This document shows positions 1-7,168 of a DNA stretch of 16,668 nt, one piece after another. The notes beneath the pieces were generated by a model, which ran no database searches, was not told the origin of the DNA, and saw nothing but the letters and a program-made list of their open reading frames with translations. Source of the stretch: Rikenellaceae bacterium (GTDB taxonomy: Bacteria; Bacteroidota; Bacteroidia; Bacteroidales; Rikenellaceae); contig JAJQAW010000119.1 in assembly GCA_021203585.1 (NCBI GenBank), forward strand, positions 1 through 16,668, written 5' to 3'. Numbering within the stretch: position 1 is the first letter of the stretch; each line of letters starts with the position of its first letter. Both the position numbers and the translations under genes were made by a program.

Positions 1-106
1 CTATATGCGTAAGTTTTACATCCAACTCATCGTCGTCTTTTTTACAGCCCGAGAAAAGCATGGCTTCCACCAGAGGCATCAATAAGAATAGTTTTTTCAT
101 TTTCAT
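1..106 (-). CDS. Lipoprotein, N-terminal part (runs off left edge)
   Basis: Reading leftward from ATG 106-104, 35 codons are open to the window edge. The product starts with two Met-Lys pairs and a further Lys, then a hydrophobic stretch of about 15 residues, then Phe-Ser-Gly-Cys at residues 18-21: a type II signal peptide with lipobox. The cysteine is followed by Lys-Lys-Asp-Asp-Asp-Glu, which resembles the lipoprotein export signal of Bacteroidota, so a surface-exposed outer-membrane lipoprotein is likely (inference). A Glu inside the hydrophobic stretch is slightly unusual. The mature domain lies outside the window, so no function can be given. A second in-frame ATG two codons downstream is an alternative start. 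Upstream on this strand is an A/T-rich stretch without a clear Shine-Dalgarno sequence, as usual for the phylum. Confidence 0.7.
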   Translation of the reverse strand, partial: MKMKKLFLLMPLVEAMLFSGCKKDDDELDVKLTHI

Positions 107-281
107 GTCATTTTAAATTAATCCCTTTATAAGAACAAAAAGTTACCCGAACCCTGCATTTTATATGCCAAAGAGCCTGGTTGATCCGAAATTTCGAAGG
201 AGCCTCTGTCCGATCCTCCCTCCAGGGTGCACCGCAAAAAGGAGATGCGCTAAAGGCTCGTCTGCATTCCGGAGCAAGACT

Positions 282-775
282 TTACCGGAAGACCCGAAAG
301 GGTCCGGCCCGCTCGTTGGAATTTTCGACGACACATTCCCAGCCCTTCTCTTTACCGGCCGGCCCCGGCAATACGGATTGTCCTGACACGGCAGCATACT
401 GATAATCATGAAAATCCTCGAAAGCATGATCGGTTTTGATCCGGATCGAACGCAAGGCTTCCTTCGGATCGCAGCCCGGCTGCTTTTCCTCGGACCGAGG
501 AAAAGACTTTTTTCCGGCCACATGTTCGATCTCCGGCCATCTCTTCCGGATCTTTACCGCATCCGGAAAAAAGCAAAAGCCGTTGCGGAAAAACCAGGAT
601 GTTTTTCATCCTGCTCAATGGCGCGCACATGCAGCCGTACCGTGAAAGTTATTTCAAACGGATGCCAGCGGGCGGAGCACATCATAACCCCGTCAGGCCG
701 TGAGAAACTTGCGGCCCACTCCCCGGAATCCCCTCTGGAATACAGGATAAAATAGTGAAGAATCGTGTTCTCCAT
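282..775 (-). pseudogene. Unknown protein, about 164 residues, broken by a -1 frameshift
   Basis: From ATG 775 (minus strand) an open frame of 73 codons begins Met-Glu-Asn-Thr-Ile-Leu and ends at 554. A second frame is open from about position 600 down to the TAA at 282-284. The two join into one plausible protein if a single A is added to the five-A run (plus-strand T run 602-606): the first frame ends near Glu-Gln-Asp-Glu-Lys and continues with Thr-Ser-Trp-Phe-Phe-Arg-Asn-Gly. The joined product has ordinary composition, is rich in charged and aromatic residues, and shows no signal peptide or membrane segment. I do not recognise the family. It diverges from trmN6. Either this is a pseudogene or the A run was miscounted in sequencing. 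The other frames in 161-630 look like shadows. Support is frame continuity only. Confidence 0.4.
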
Positions 776-866
776 TTGGCCGGGTAAGTGAAGCGGAGAA
801 TTTGCTTTCCCGGCCTCCCTTTACGCATCCCGCTTACGATGCCGCAAGAACTCTCCGTAAATGCCT

Positions 867-874
867 TATCTTTG
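867..874 (+). promoter_or_regulatory. Putative -7 box of the trmN6 promoter
   Basis: TATCTTTG matches the Bacteroidota -7 consensus TAnnTTTG exactly and lies 20 nt before the ancestral trmN6 start at 894. No TTTG-like -33 element is visible at the expected 19-21 nt spacing, so the call rests on one motif and on position. Confidence 0.35.
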
Positions 875-893
875 CCGCAAAACGGGGTACGGC

Positions 894-950
894 ATGTCCA
901 ATCATTATTTCGAATTCAAACGCTTTCGCGTGCAGTAGGAGGGCGCGGCC
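894..950 (+). other. trmN6: Ancestral 5' end of trmN6 with an in-frame TAG
   Basis: ATG 894 opens a frame reading Met-Ser-Asn-His-Tyr-Phe-Glu-Phe-Lys-Arg-Phe-Arg-Val-Gln, which is the characteristic N-terminus of the TrmN6/YfiC family. Codon 15 is TAG (936-938), followed in the same frame by Glu-Gly-Ala-Ala and then Met-Lys-Val-Gly-Thr-Asp-Gly at 951, the next conserved block. The stop therefore sits inside what should be one continuous protein. A single C-to-T change from CAG (Gln) would explain it. The TAG overlaps an AGGAGG stretch (937-942) placed 8 nt before ATG 951, so restart at 951 after termination is feasible. The alternatives are a sequencing error or amber suppression. Confidence 0.75.
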
Positions 951-1610
951 ATGAAAGTGGGTACGGATGGGGTTCTTCTAGGAGCCTGGATGCGGTTGTC
1001 CGGTACCGAAGAGCGTATCCTGGATATCGGTACGGGTACGGGTTTGCTGGCGCTCATGGCGGCGCAACGTGCGCCGGGTGCACGGGTAAGCGCAGTGGAA
1101 ATCGAACCCGCAGCCGCCCGTCAGGCTCGGCTCAATTTCCAGGCCTCTCCCTGGCCGGAGCGTCTGAGTGTCCACTGCTTGCCGATTCAGGAGTTTGCAC
1201 CGCCTACCGGGGAGCGATTCGGTCATATCGTCTCCAATCCGCCGTTTTTCACTCGTTCGCTCAAAGCCTTCCAATCCGCTCGGACCACGGCCCGGCATAC
1301 GGATACCCTTGCTTTGGATGAATTACTGGAGGCTGTCCGCCGGCTGCTGTCCGCCGAGGGACGTTTCTCGGCCATCTACCCGAGCCAGCAGGCCCTCCTG
1401 TTCGAAGAGACCGCACGCAGGTACGGGCTCTATGTTCACCGGAAAACGGCCGTTCGCGGGAATGCGAACGGTCCGTTGAAACGGATGCTCCTGGAATTTT
1501 CCCTCCGCCGCGCCGTACCGGAGGAGAACGAACTGATCGTTGAACTTTCCCGTCACCGCTATTCGGAACAATACATCGCTCTGACCCGGGATTTCTACCT
1601 GAATTTTTGA
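951..1610 (+). CDS. trmN6: tRNA1(Val) (adenine(37)-N6)-methyltransferase
   Basis: This is an S-adenosylmethionine-dependent methyltransferase that makes m6A at position 37 of tRNA1(Val) in the E. coli YfiC family. Numbering from ATG 951, residues 1-13 are the conserved Met-Lys-Val-Gly-Thr-Asp-Gly...Gly-Ala-Trp block. Residues 25-31 (Asp-Ile-Gly-Thr-Gly-Thr-Gly) form the SAM-binding motif I. Acidic residues 50-52 sit at the end of the second strand. Residues 96-99 (Asn-Pro-Pro-Phe) are the catalytic N6-adenine motif IV. As given the protein has 219 residues. The family normally starts about 19 residues earlier, at 894, but that segment carries an in-frame TAG. I chose 951 because it is the first start after that stop and has AGGAGG upstream. 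Whether the shortened protein folds is unknown; all catalytic motifs remain. TGA stop at 1608-1610. Confidence 0.85.
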   Translation: MKVGTDGVLLGAWMRLSGTEERILDIGTGTGLLALMAAQRAPGARVSAVEIEPAAARQARLNFQASPWPERLSVHCLPIQEFAPPTGERFGHIVSNPPFFTRSLKAFQSARTTARHTDTLALDELLEAVRRLLSAEGRFSAIYPSQQALLFEETARRYGLYVHRKTAVRGNANGPLKRMLLEFSLRRAVPEENELIVELSRHRYSEQYIALTRDFYLNF

Positions 1611-2286
1611 AATTCGGGGAATGAGAAGGACACGGGAAGCGCAAAATTTTGGTCAATCCGCCCCATGGAATTTGAATACCGATGCCGAGGGTAATAAAAG
1701 CAATCAGTTTACGGATGATCCTATTGCCGGACTCCCCCACCGTCGGGTGATCCGTTCCCCCGAAAGCAGAAAAAAATAAAGTATGACCGGCAGGAAAAAG
1801 AGTGCCCACACGATCACCGCGTCATTCAATCCCGAGGCCTGTAAGTCTCCCTGCACCCGGGCGGTAGCATCCGAGTAAAATATCGGAAATCGATCCCGGA
1901 CCCAGGCAACGAGAAAAAGAAAGGAGTAAAACAGTTACCGATCGAACTCTTTGCGGTCGATCGTACGGACGTCCGCCGAGCAAATATCCGTTGCGGTCCT
2001 ACTTCTCGGATCGCTTTACCCACAACGATTCTCTCTCCCCCGGAAAACCGGAGCGGCGAGTCCGAAGTGCAATAAATCAAACGCCGGCCTCCATACAGAT
2101 CAAACCGATCACCGGAACATTCAGAAAAAATCCGTTTGGCTCCGTCTCTACGCCGGCTGCCGTCCAGGTTTTCAAATACATCCGTTTCCGATTAAACCGT
2201 CTCCGATGGGATCGATCACCGGAAAACAGAGTCACCAACGCCGTGATAAAAGCGTAACAGAAGGGCCTGCCGCGACCTTGGGGAAA
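1611..2286. other. Gene-poor stretch; possible remnant of a minus-strand membrane protein
   Basis: No intact gene is convincing here. On the minus strand, a frame open from 1934 down to TGA 1704-1706 encodes two strongly hydrophobic segments (starting Leu-Phe-Tyr-Ser-Phe-Leu-Phe-Leu, and Val-Ile-Val-Trp-Ala-Leu-Phe-Phe-Leu) separated by a polar loop. A TAA (1935-1937) interrupts the same frame just upstream, where the preceding codons also look coding. After 1704 a neighbouring frame continues with basic and hydrophobic residues. Upstream, minus-strand frames between about 2080 and 2280 are short and broken. I read this as a decayed integral membrane protein of unknown family. Open frames on the plus strand in 1951-2328 are rich in Arg, Ser and Pro and look like shadows. 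Confidence 0.25.
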
Positions 2287-2457
2287 CTATTCGCTTTGAG
2301 TTTCCGGATCGTCGTACAGGTTATTTAATTCGAAGGATAGATCGTCGTAATCCTTCCGGTAATGATCGAGAATCTCCTGCGGCGTATCTTCAGTCGCCTG
2401 ATTCAAACGCTTTTCCGCCATCTCGAGCTGTTTTTCCAATTCTTCTCGGTATCCCAT
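2287..2457 (-). CDS. Small acidic helical protein, 56 residues, function unknown
   Basis: From ATG 2457-2455 the product has 56 residues and ends at TAG 2287-2289. It starts Met-Gly-Tyr-Arg-Glu-Glu-Leu and is rich in Glu, Asp, Lys, Gln and Leu with near-heptad spacing of Leu and Met over residues 7-22, suggesting an alpha-helical or coiled-coil protein. The second half has aromatic and acidic residues and an acidic tail. No signal peptide or membrane segment is seen. The frame is open further upstream to about 2535, but that extension does not resemble the rest and needs a non-ATG start, so 2457 is preferred. It lies downstream of the DUF2007 gene on the same strand with a 130-nt gap. It is the only intact gene in the window that ends in TAG. 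Family not recognised; coding nature is judged from composition. Confidence 0.6.
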   Translation of the reverse strand: MGYREELEKQLEMAEKRLNQATEDTPQEILDHYRKDYDDLSFELNNLYDDPETQSE

Positions 2458-2587
2458 AATGGCTCTGATTAAATGGTGCAGGAAATCGATACAAAAAAGA
2501 TACCGGATGTTTGCCGGAGCTCTTTTCGCTCCCAATTTCTTCTCCGCTACCGGAGCAGCTCACGATTCGGCGTACCGCTTTTGTACG

Positions 2588-2854
2588 TTATTCTTCCCCG
2601 CGCCCTTTTCCGGTAGTCTGCTCGCGAAAGTCGCATTCGTCAAAACCGGACTCCAGAATCTCTCGGGCCCGTTGCGCATCTTCGGCCGCCACTTTGATTT
2701 TAATCGGCGCGAGCGTTTCCAACGGAAGAATGTCATGGACAATTTCTCCCAGCAGAGCCGTTCGGATTCCGTTTTCTTCCAGCAAGGTGCGGAAGATTTC
2801 GGCCTCGGATTGACTGTTAACCCGTTTTACCGTGATTAATACACTGTGATCCAT
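2588..2854 (-). CDS. DUF2007 domain protein (putative signal-transducing protein)
   Basis: The 88-residue product fits the DUF2007 family, small soluble proteins distantly related to PII-like folds; their molecular role is not established. It begins Met-Asp-His-Ser-Val-Leu-Ile-Thr-Val-Lys. The family pattern follows: a segment about avoiding or integrating sequence, Ser-Glu-Ala-Glu-Ile-Phe-Arg-Thr-Leu-Leu-Glu-Glu-Asn-Gly-Ile (residues 16-30), then a Leu-Ala-Pro-Ile-Lys-Ile-Lys-Val strand and a final Asp-Ala-Gln-Arg-Ala-Arg-Glu-Ile-Leu helix. The C-terminal tail is charged and Gly-rich. Start ATG 2854-2852 gives the expected family length. It is divergent from dnaE, with starts 137 nt apart. 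TAA stop at 2588-2590. Confidence 0.8.
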   Translation of the reverse strand: MDHSVLITVKRVNSQSEAEIFRTLLEENGIRTALLGEIVHDILPLETLAPIKIKVAAEDAQRAREILESGFDECDFREQTTGKGRGEE

Positions 2855-2939
2855 ATCTATAGTCTTTGGTCTTTAAATATACGCTATTTTCAGGAAATAA
2901 AAAAGCATTTTCCATGCCGGGTTATGTGGGGCTTTTGAC

Positions 2940-2947
2940 TAACTTTG
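2940..2947 (+). promoter_or_regulatory. Putative -7 box of the dnaE promoter
   Basis: TAACTTTG is an exact match to TAnnTTTG and lies 44 nt before the dnaE start. A -33 TTTG at normal spacing is not visible. Transcription would begin around 2954, just at the tandem repeat at 2953-2993. Confidence 0.4.
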
Positions 2948-2952
2948 TAAGG

Positions 2953-2993
2953 ATTTTTTAGTGTTCCGCACATCATTTTTTAGAGTTCCACAT
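2953..2993 (+). repeat. Imperfect tandem direct repeat overlapping the dnaE start
   Basis: Two adjacent copies of a roughly 20-nt unit are visible. Copy 1 (2953-2973) reads A, six T, AGTGTTCC, GC, ACAT. Copy 2 (2975-2993) reads A, six T, AGAGTTCC, ACAT, and its last bases enter the ATG of dnaE (2992-2994). They differ by one substitution and a two-base indel. The pair fills nearly all of the predicted 5' leader. It may come from slippage duplication or act as a regulatory tandem site; nothing in the sequence decides. Confidence 0.7.
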
Positions 2994-5900
2994 GTCGCAA
3001 TTCGTTCATCTTCACGTACACACCCAGTACTCGATCCTCGACGGTGCATCGGGAGTAAAAGCCCTCGTCAAACGCGCCGGCGAACTGGGGATGCCGGCCA
3101 TCGCCATCACCGACCACGGCAATATGTTCGGAGTGAAACAGTTTCACGCCGAGGCCACCAATGCCGGGATTAAACCCATCCTCGGCTGTGAAGTATACGT
3201 AGCCCAGCGCACCCACTTCGACAAAACCGAACGCGAAGACCGCAGCGGCCACCACCTGATCCTGCTCGCCAAAAACGAAAACGGCTATCATAACCTGGTC
3301 CGGCTGGTCTCCTACGCCTGGACCGAAGGATTTTATTACAATGCCCGTGTAGACAAGGAATTATTAAGAAAATACAGCGAAGACCTGATCTGCTGCTCCG
3401 CCTGCCTGGGGGGAGAGCTTCCGCAGGCCATCATGAAGGACAACCTGGCCGAAGCTTCGCGGGTGATCGAGGAGTTCAAAGAGATTTACGGGCAGGATTA
3501 CTACATCGAGCTACAGCTGCATAAATCCGGCGATCCGAGAATCGACGGAGATACCTACCGGCAGCAGAAAAAGGTGAACGAGGTGCTGGTCGGGCTGGCC
3601 CGGAAACACGGCGTCAAACTGATCGCCAGCAACGACGTCCACTTCACCCGTGCCGAAGACGCCATGGCGCACGACCACCTGATCTGCCTGAACACCGGCA
3701 AAGACCTGGACGACCCGAACCGGATGCGGTATACCACCCAGGAATACTTCAAGTCGTACGACGAGATGAAAATGCTGTTTCCGGATAACCTCGACGCGCT
3801 GGCCAACACCTTAGAAGTGGCTGATAAAATCGAGCAATTCTCTTTGAGCCACAAACCCTTCATGCCGAATTTTCCGATCCCGGAAGATTTTGCTATGGAC
3901 GTGGAAGGGTTGAAAACTTCTTACCTGAAAACCGTCGAAAAACACGTCGGGGAGATTAAGGACGAGCATCGAAAGGCGGCGGCGGACGAAGAACTGGCCC
4001 GACTCAAAGCCACGCTCGCTTCGGCTGGCTCAGTAGAAGCCATCGACCAAGCCGTAAGTCAGGGATGGAATGTGATTCCCGAACCGCAGGAATCGCTGAT
4101 GATCGCCAAACAGTTCAAATACCTCGAATACATCACCTGGCAGGGGGCGAAAAAACGGTACGAAAAGGATGGACAACCCATCGCGGAGGCTACCCGCGAA
4201 CGGCTGCAGTTCGAGCTGGAGACCATCGAGTGGATGGGATTCCCCGGCTACTTCCTGATCGTGTGGGACTTTATCCGTGCGGGGCGGGAAATGGGCGTAT
4301 CGGTCGGTCCCGGCCGTGGTTCGGCCGCCGGGTCGGTGGCCGCTTACTGTCTGGGCATTACGAACATCGATCCGGTCAAATACGACCTGCTGTTCGAGCG
4401 TTTCCTCAACCCGGAACGCATATCCATGCCCGATATCGATATCGACTTCGACGAGGACGGCCGGGAACTGGTGATGAACTACGTGGTCGAAAAATACGGG
4501 CAGAAACGGGTGGCGCATATCATTACCTTCGGAACGATGGCCGCCAAACTGGCTATCCGGGACATCGCCCGCGTGCAGAAACTGCCCCTGCCCGAAGCCG
4601 ACCGGCTGGCCAAGATGGTTCCGGAGCGGCCAGGGATTTCGCTGGCCAAAGCCTATGCCGAAGTGCCGGAATTGAACGCCGAACGGGATTCGGAAAATTC
4701 GCTGATCCGCAATACCCTGAGGTATGCCGAAACACTGGAAGGCTGCGTACGCCAGACCGGCATCCATGCCTGCGGGATCATCATCGGACAGGACGACCTA
4801 GAAAACTTTATCCCGCTCTCCACGGCCAAGGATTCGAACCTGTATGCCGTGCAGTACGACGGAAAGTTTGTGGAAGACATCGGCCTGCTGAAAATGGACT
4901 TCCTGGGGTTAAAAACGCTCTCCATCATCAAGGACGCCCTGGAGAATATCAAACACTCCAAAGGCATCGAAGTCGATATCGACAATATATCGTTATACGA
5001 TAAAGAAACTTACGAACTGTACAGCCGGGGCGATACGACGGGGCTGTTCCAGTTCGAGTCGCCGGGGATGAAAAAATGGCTTCGGCTGCTCAAGCCCAGC
5101 CGTTTCGAGGACCTGATCGCCATGAATGCCTTGTACCGTCCCGGTCCGATGGATTATATCCCGTCGTTTGTCAATCGGAAACACGGCAAGGAAAAAATCG
5201 AATACGACCTGCCCGAAATGGCCGAATACCTGGAGGACACCTACGGGATTACGTTCTATCAGGAACAGGTCATGCTCCTGTCGCAAAAACTGGCGGGCTT
5301 CACCAAAGGTCAGGCCGACGTACTGCGTAAAGCGATGGGAAAGAAGCAGAAAGCGGTGCTCGACAAGATGAAAGATCAGTTTCTGGAGGGGGCCGTGGAG
5401 CGCGGGCACGACAAAAAAATCTGCGAGAAAATCTGGAAAGACTGGGAAGCGTTCGCCCAGTATGCGTTCAACAAATCGCATTCGACCTGCTACGCCTATG
5501 TCTCTTACCAGACCGCCTACCTGAAGGCCCACTACCCTTCGGAATTTATGGCCGCCCTGCTCAGCCGGAACCTCTCGGACATCAAGAAGATCAGCTTCTT
5601 TATGGACGAATGCAAACGGATGGGCATGAACGTGAAAGGACCGGATGTAAACCACTCGGTATCCCGTTTCTCCGTCGACAAGGAAGGCAATGTCCGTTTC
5701 GGACTGGCCGCCATCAAAGGCGTAGGCGAAGCGGCGGTTCAGAATATCATCGAAGAACGCACCGCAAACGGTCCGTACAAAGATATTTTCGATTTTGTGA
5801 CGCGGATCAACCTGACGGCGGCCAACAAAAAAACGTTGGAAAACCTGGCGCTGGCCGGTGCGTTCGACTCGCTGGTGGAGTTCAACCGGAGCCGGTTCTT

Positions 5901-6699
5901 TGCCATCGATTCCAAGGAGACCACTTTCCTCGAATCGCTCATCCGTTACGGGGCGCGGGTACAGGAAGAGGCCAACAACTCCCAGCAAAGCCTGTTCGGG
6001 GGCGGCGGCACGACCGAAATCCAAAAGCCGCCCATTCCTCCGGGTCAGGAGTGGAGCAAACTGGAGATGCTGAACCGGGAGAAAGAAGTGATCGGCATCT
6101 ACCTCTCGGCCCACCCGCTGGACGAATACAAAGGGATCATCAAGAAATTCTGCAATACCACGCTCAGCGATTTCGATGATCTGTCGAAACTGAAAAACAA
6201 AGATTTTTGTATTGCCGGACTGGTCACTAAAGTACAGTCGCTGATGACCCAGAAGAGAAAACCCTACGGGCGCATTACGATCGAGGATTATTCGGACAGT
6301 TACGAATTTACCCTGTGGGGCAAGGATTTCGAACAGTTCCGGCTGTATTTCTTTGAGCAGTACTACCTCCTGGTACGGGGACGGGTAACTCCTAAACCTT
6401 ACAACGAAAACGAACTGGAACCGAAGATCAACGCCATCATGATGCTGGCCGATGCGCAGGAAAATCTGGTGAAAGAAGTGATGGTCACTCTGCCCCTGCA
6501 TGAGATCACTCCCGATTTCACCGAGTCGTTCGCCCGGGTGATCACCGAAAACCCCGGTAAGACAACCCTCCGGGTACGGGTCTGGGACCCGCGCAACGAT
6601 GTTTCGCTGGGCATGACCTCCCGCATGCACAAGGTGATGATCTCGAACGACCTGCTCAATTACTTTGAGCAAAACGCGGTAAAATATCTGCTCGTATAA
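2992..6699 (+). CDS. dnaE: DNA polymerase III subunit alpha
   Basis: Catalytic subunit of the replicative polymerase, acting at the fork with the sliding clamp; 1235 residues. An N-terminal PHP domain (about 1-280) keeps the metal-binding set: His8 and His10, Asp41-His42, Glu67, His87/88, a Cys at 138, and Asp215/His217. Such intact sites are associated in other bacteria with PHP proofreading activity, whereas the E. coli domain is degenerate. The polymerase core holds the Gly-Pro-Gly-Arg-Gly-Ser-Ala block at 439-445, catalytic Asp481 and Asp483 within Pro-Asp-Ile-Asp-Ile-Asp-Phe, and the third Asp636 in Lys-Met-Asp-Phe-Leu-Gly. Residues 998-1002 (Gln-Gln-Ser-Leu-Phe) match the beta-clamp-binding consensus. 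A C-terminal OB-fold follows near 1070-1150. About 80 extra residues, largely near 320-400, precede the palm relative to E. coli. The start matches the family. No frameshift is seen. TAA stop. Confidence 0.97.
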   Translation: MSQFVHLHVHTQYSILDGASGVKALVKRAGELGMPAIAITDHGNMFGVKQFHAEATNAGIKPILGCEVYVAQRTHFDKTEREDRSGHHLILLAKNENGYHNLVRLVSYAWTEGFYYNARVDKELLRKYSEDLICCSACLGGELPQAIMKDNLAEASRVIEEFKEIYGQDYYIELQLHKSGDPRIDGDTYRQQKKVNEVLVGLARKHGVKLIASNDVHFTRAEDAMAHDHLICLNTGKDLDDPNRMRYTTQEYFKSYDEMKMLFPDNLDALANTLEVADKIEQFSLSHKPFMPNFPIPEDFAMDVEGLKTSYLKTVEKHVGEIKDEHRKAAADEELARLKATLASAGSVEAIDQAVSQGWNVIPEPQESLMIAKQFKYLEYITWQGAKKRYEKDGQPIAEATRERLQFELETIEWMGFPGYFLIVWDFIRAGREMGVSVGPGRGSAAGSVAAYCLGITNIDPVKYDLLFERFLNPERISMPDIDIDFDEDGRELVMNYVVEKYGQKRVAHIITFGTMAAKLAIRDIARVQKLPLPEADRLAKMVPERPGISLAKAYAEVPELNAERDSENSLIRNTLRYAETLEGCVRQTGIHACGIIIGQDDLENFIPLSTAKDSNLYAVQYDGKFVEDIGLLKMDFLGLKTLSIIKDALENIKHSKGIEVDIDNISLYDKETYELYSRGDTTGLFQFESPGMKKWLRLLKPSRFEDLIAMNALYRPGPMDYIPSFVNRKHGKEKIEYDLPEMAEYLEDTYGITFYQEQVMLLSQKLAGFTKGQADVLRKAMGKKQKAVLDKMKDQFLEGAVERGHDKKICEKIWKDWEAFAQYAFNKSHSTCYAYVSYQTAYLKAHYPSEFMAALLSRNLSDIKKISFFMDECKRMGMNVKGPDVNHSVSRFSVDKEGNVRFGLAAIKGVGEAAVQNIIEERTANGPYKDIFDFVTRINLTAANKKTLENLALAGAFDSLVEFNRSRFFAIDSKETTFLESLIRYGARVQEEANNSQQSLFGGGGTTEIQKPPIPPGQEWSKLEMLNREKEVIGIYLSAHPLDEYKGIIKKFCNTTLSDFDDLSKLKNKDFCIAGLVTKVQSLMTQKRKPYGRITIEDYSDSYEFTLWGKDFEQFRLYFFEQYYLLVRGRVTPKPYNENELEPKINAIMMLADAQENLVKEVMVTLPLHEITPDFTESFARVITENPGKTTLRVRVWDPRNDVSLGMTSRMHKVMISNDLLNYFEQNAVKYLLV

Positions 6700-6700
6700 T

Positions 6701-6731
6701 TTTATTTTCCGGTCTGCTTTTTGTATGTTTG
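6701..6731 (+). promoter_or_regulatory. Putative trxA promoter
   Basis: TATGTTTG (6724-6731) matches the -7 consensus TAnnTTTG. TTTA at 6701-6704, 19 nt upstream, is one base from the -33 TTTG. This gives trxA a promoter of its own directly after the dnaE stop, with a leader of about 45 nt. Confidence 0.5.
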
Positions 6732-6783
6732 TATGCTGATTTAACGGAATTTTTAACAAAAACAGTTTAAACTATTATAAATT

Positions 6784-7098
6784 ATGGCGCAGGCAATTAC
6801 AGATGCGAATTTCAAAGACCTGCTGGCAGGCGACAGACCGGCAGTTATCGACTTTTGGGCTGAGTGGTGCGGACCGTGCCGCATGATCGCCCCGATCATC
6901 GACGACCTGGCAAAAGAGTACGAAGACTCGGTAGTGATCGGCAAATGCGACGTGGATCAAAACAACGAGGTGGCTTCTCATTTCGGCGTGCGCAACATCC
7001 CGACCGTGGTATTTTGCAAAAACGGCGAACTGGTGGACCGCCAGGTCGGATATGCAGCCAAAGACGCATTGGTAGAAAAACTCAACAAGATCCTGTAA
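6784..7098 (+). CDS. trxA: Thioredoxin
   Basis: This is a cytoplasmic dithiol-disulfide oxidoreductase that keeps protein cysteines reduced and is itself reduced by thioredoxin reductase. The 104-residue product is of normal length for the family. The active site Trp-Cys-Gly-Pro-Cys has Cys29 and Cys32. The buried Asp23 lies in Val-Ile-Asp-Phe-Trp-Ala, and the cis-Pro loop is Ile-Pro-Thr at residues 72-74. There is no signal peptide, so it is the cytoplasmic type. It has a plausible promoter in the 84-nt gap after dnaE and a strong terminator downstream, so it looks like a single-gene transcription unit. TAA stop. Confidence 0.95.
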   Translation: MAQAITDANFKDLLAGDRPAVIDFWAEWCGPCRMIAPIIDDLAKEYEDSVVIGKCDVDQNNEVASHFGVRNIPTVVFCKNGELVDRQVGYAAKDALVEKLNKIL

Positions 7099-7117
7099 TC
7101 GAAATATCGATAAAGCG

Positions 7118-7157
7118 AAAACAAAGCGGCCGGAATTTCTTCCGGCCGCTTTGTTTT
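7118..7157 (+). terminator. Strong, probably bidirectional terminator between trxA and the convergent gene
   Basis: A perfect 18-bp stem (7118-7135 with 7140-7157) encloses a TTTC loop. The core is ACAAAGCGGCCGGAA paired with its complement. A-runs on the left and T-runs on the right allow termination in both directions, fitting the convergent trxA (+) and 7169-7921 (-) genes. Confidence 0.92.
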
Positions 7158-7168
7158 ACTCTCTCTGA

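Noticed and set aside
291..309. GACCC-GAAA-GGGTC hairpin as a regulatory element
   Set aside because: Only 5 bp, and it lies within the tail of the broken minus-strand reading frame; likely chance.
4993..6759. 588-codon minus-strand open frame opposite dnaE
   Set aside because: It is the antisense shadow of dnaE; the plus-strand product is unmistakable and the antisense translation has no recognisable domain.
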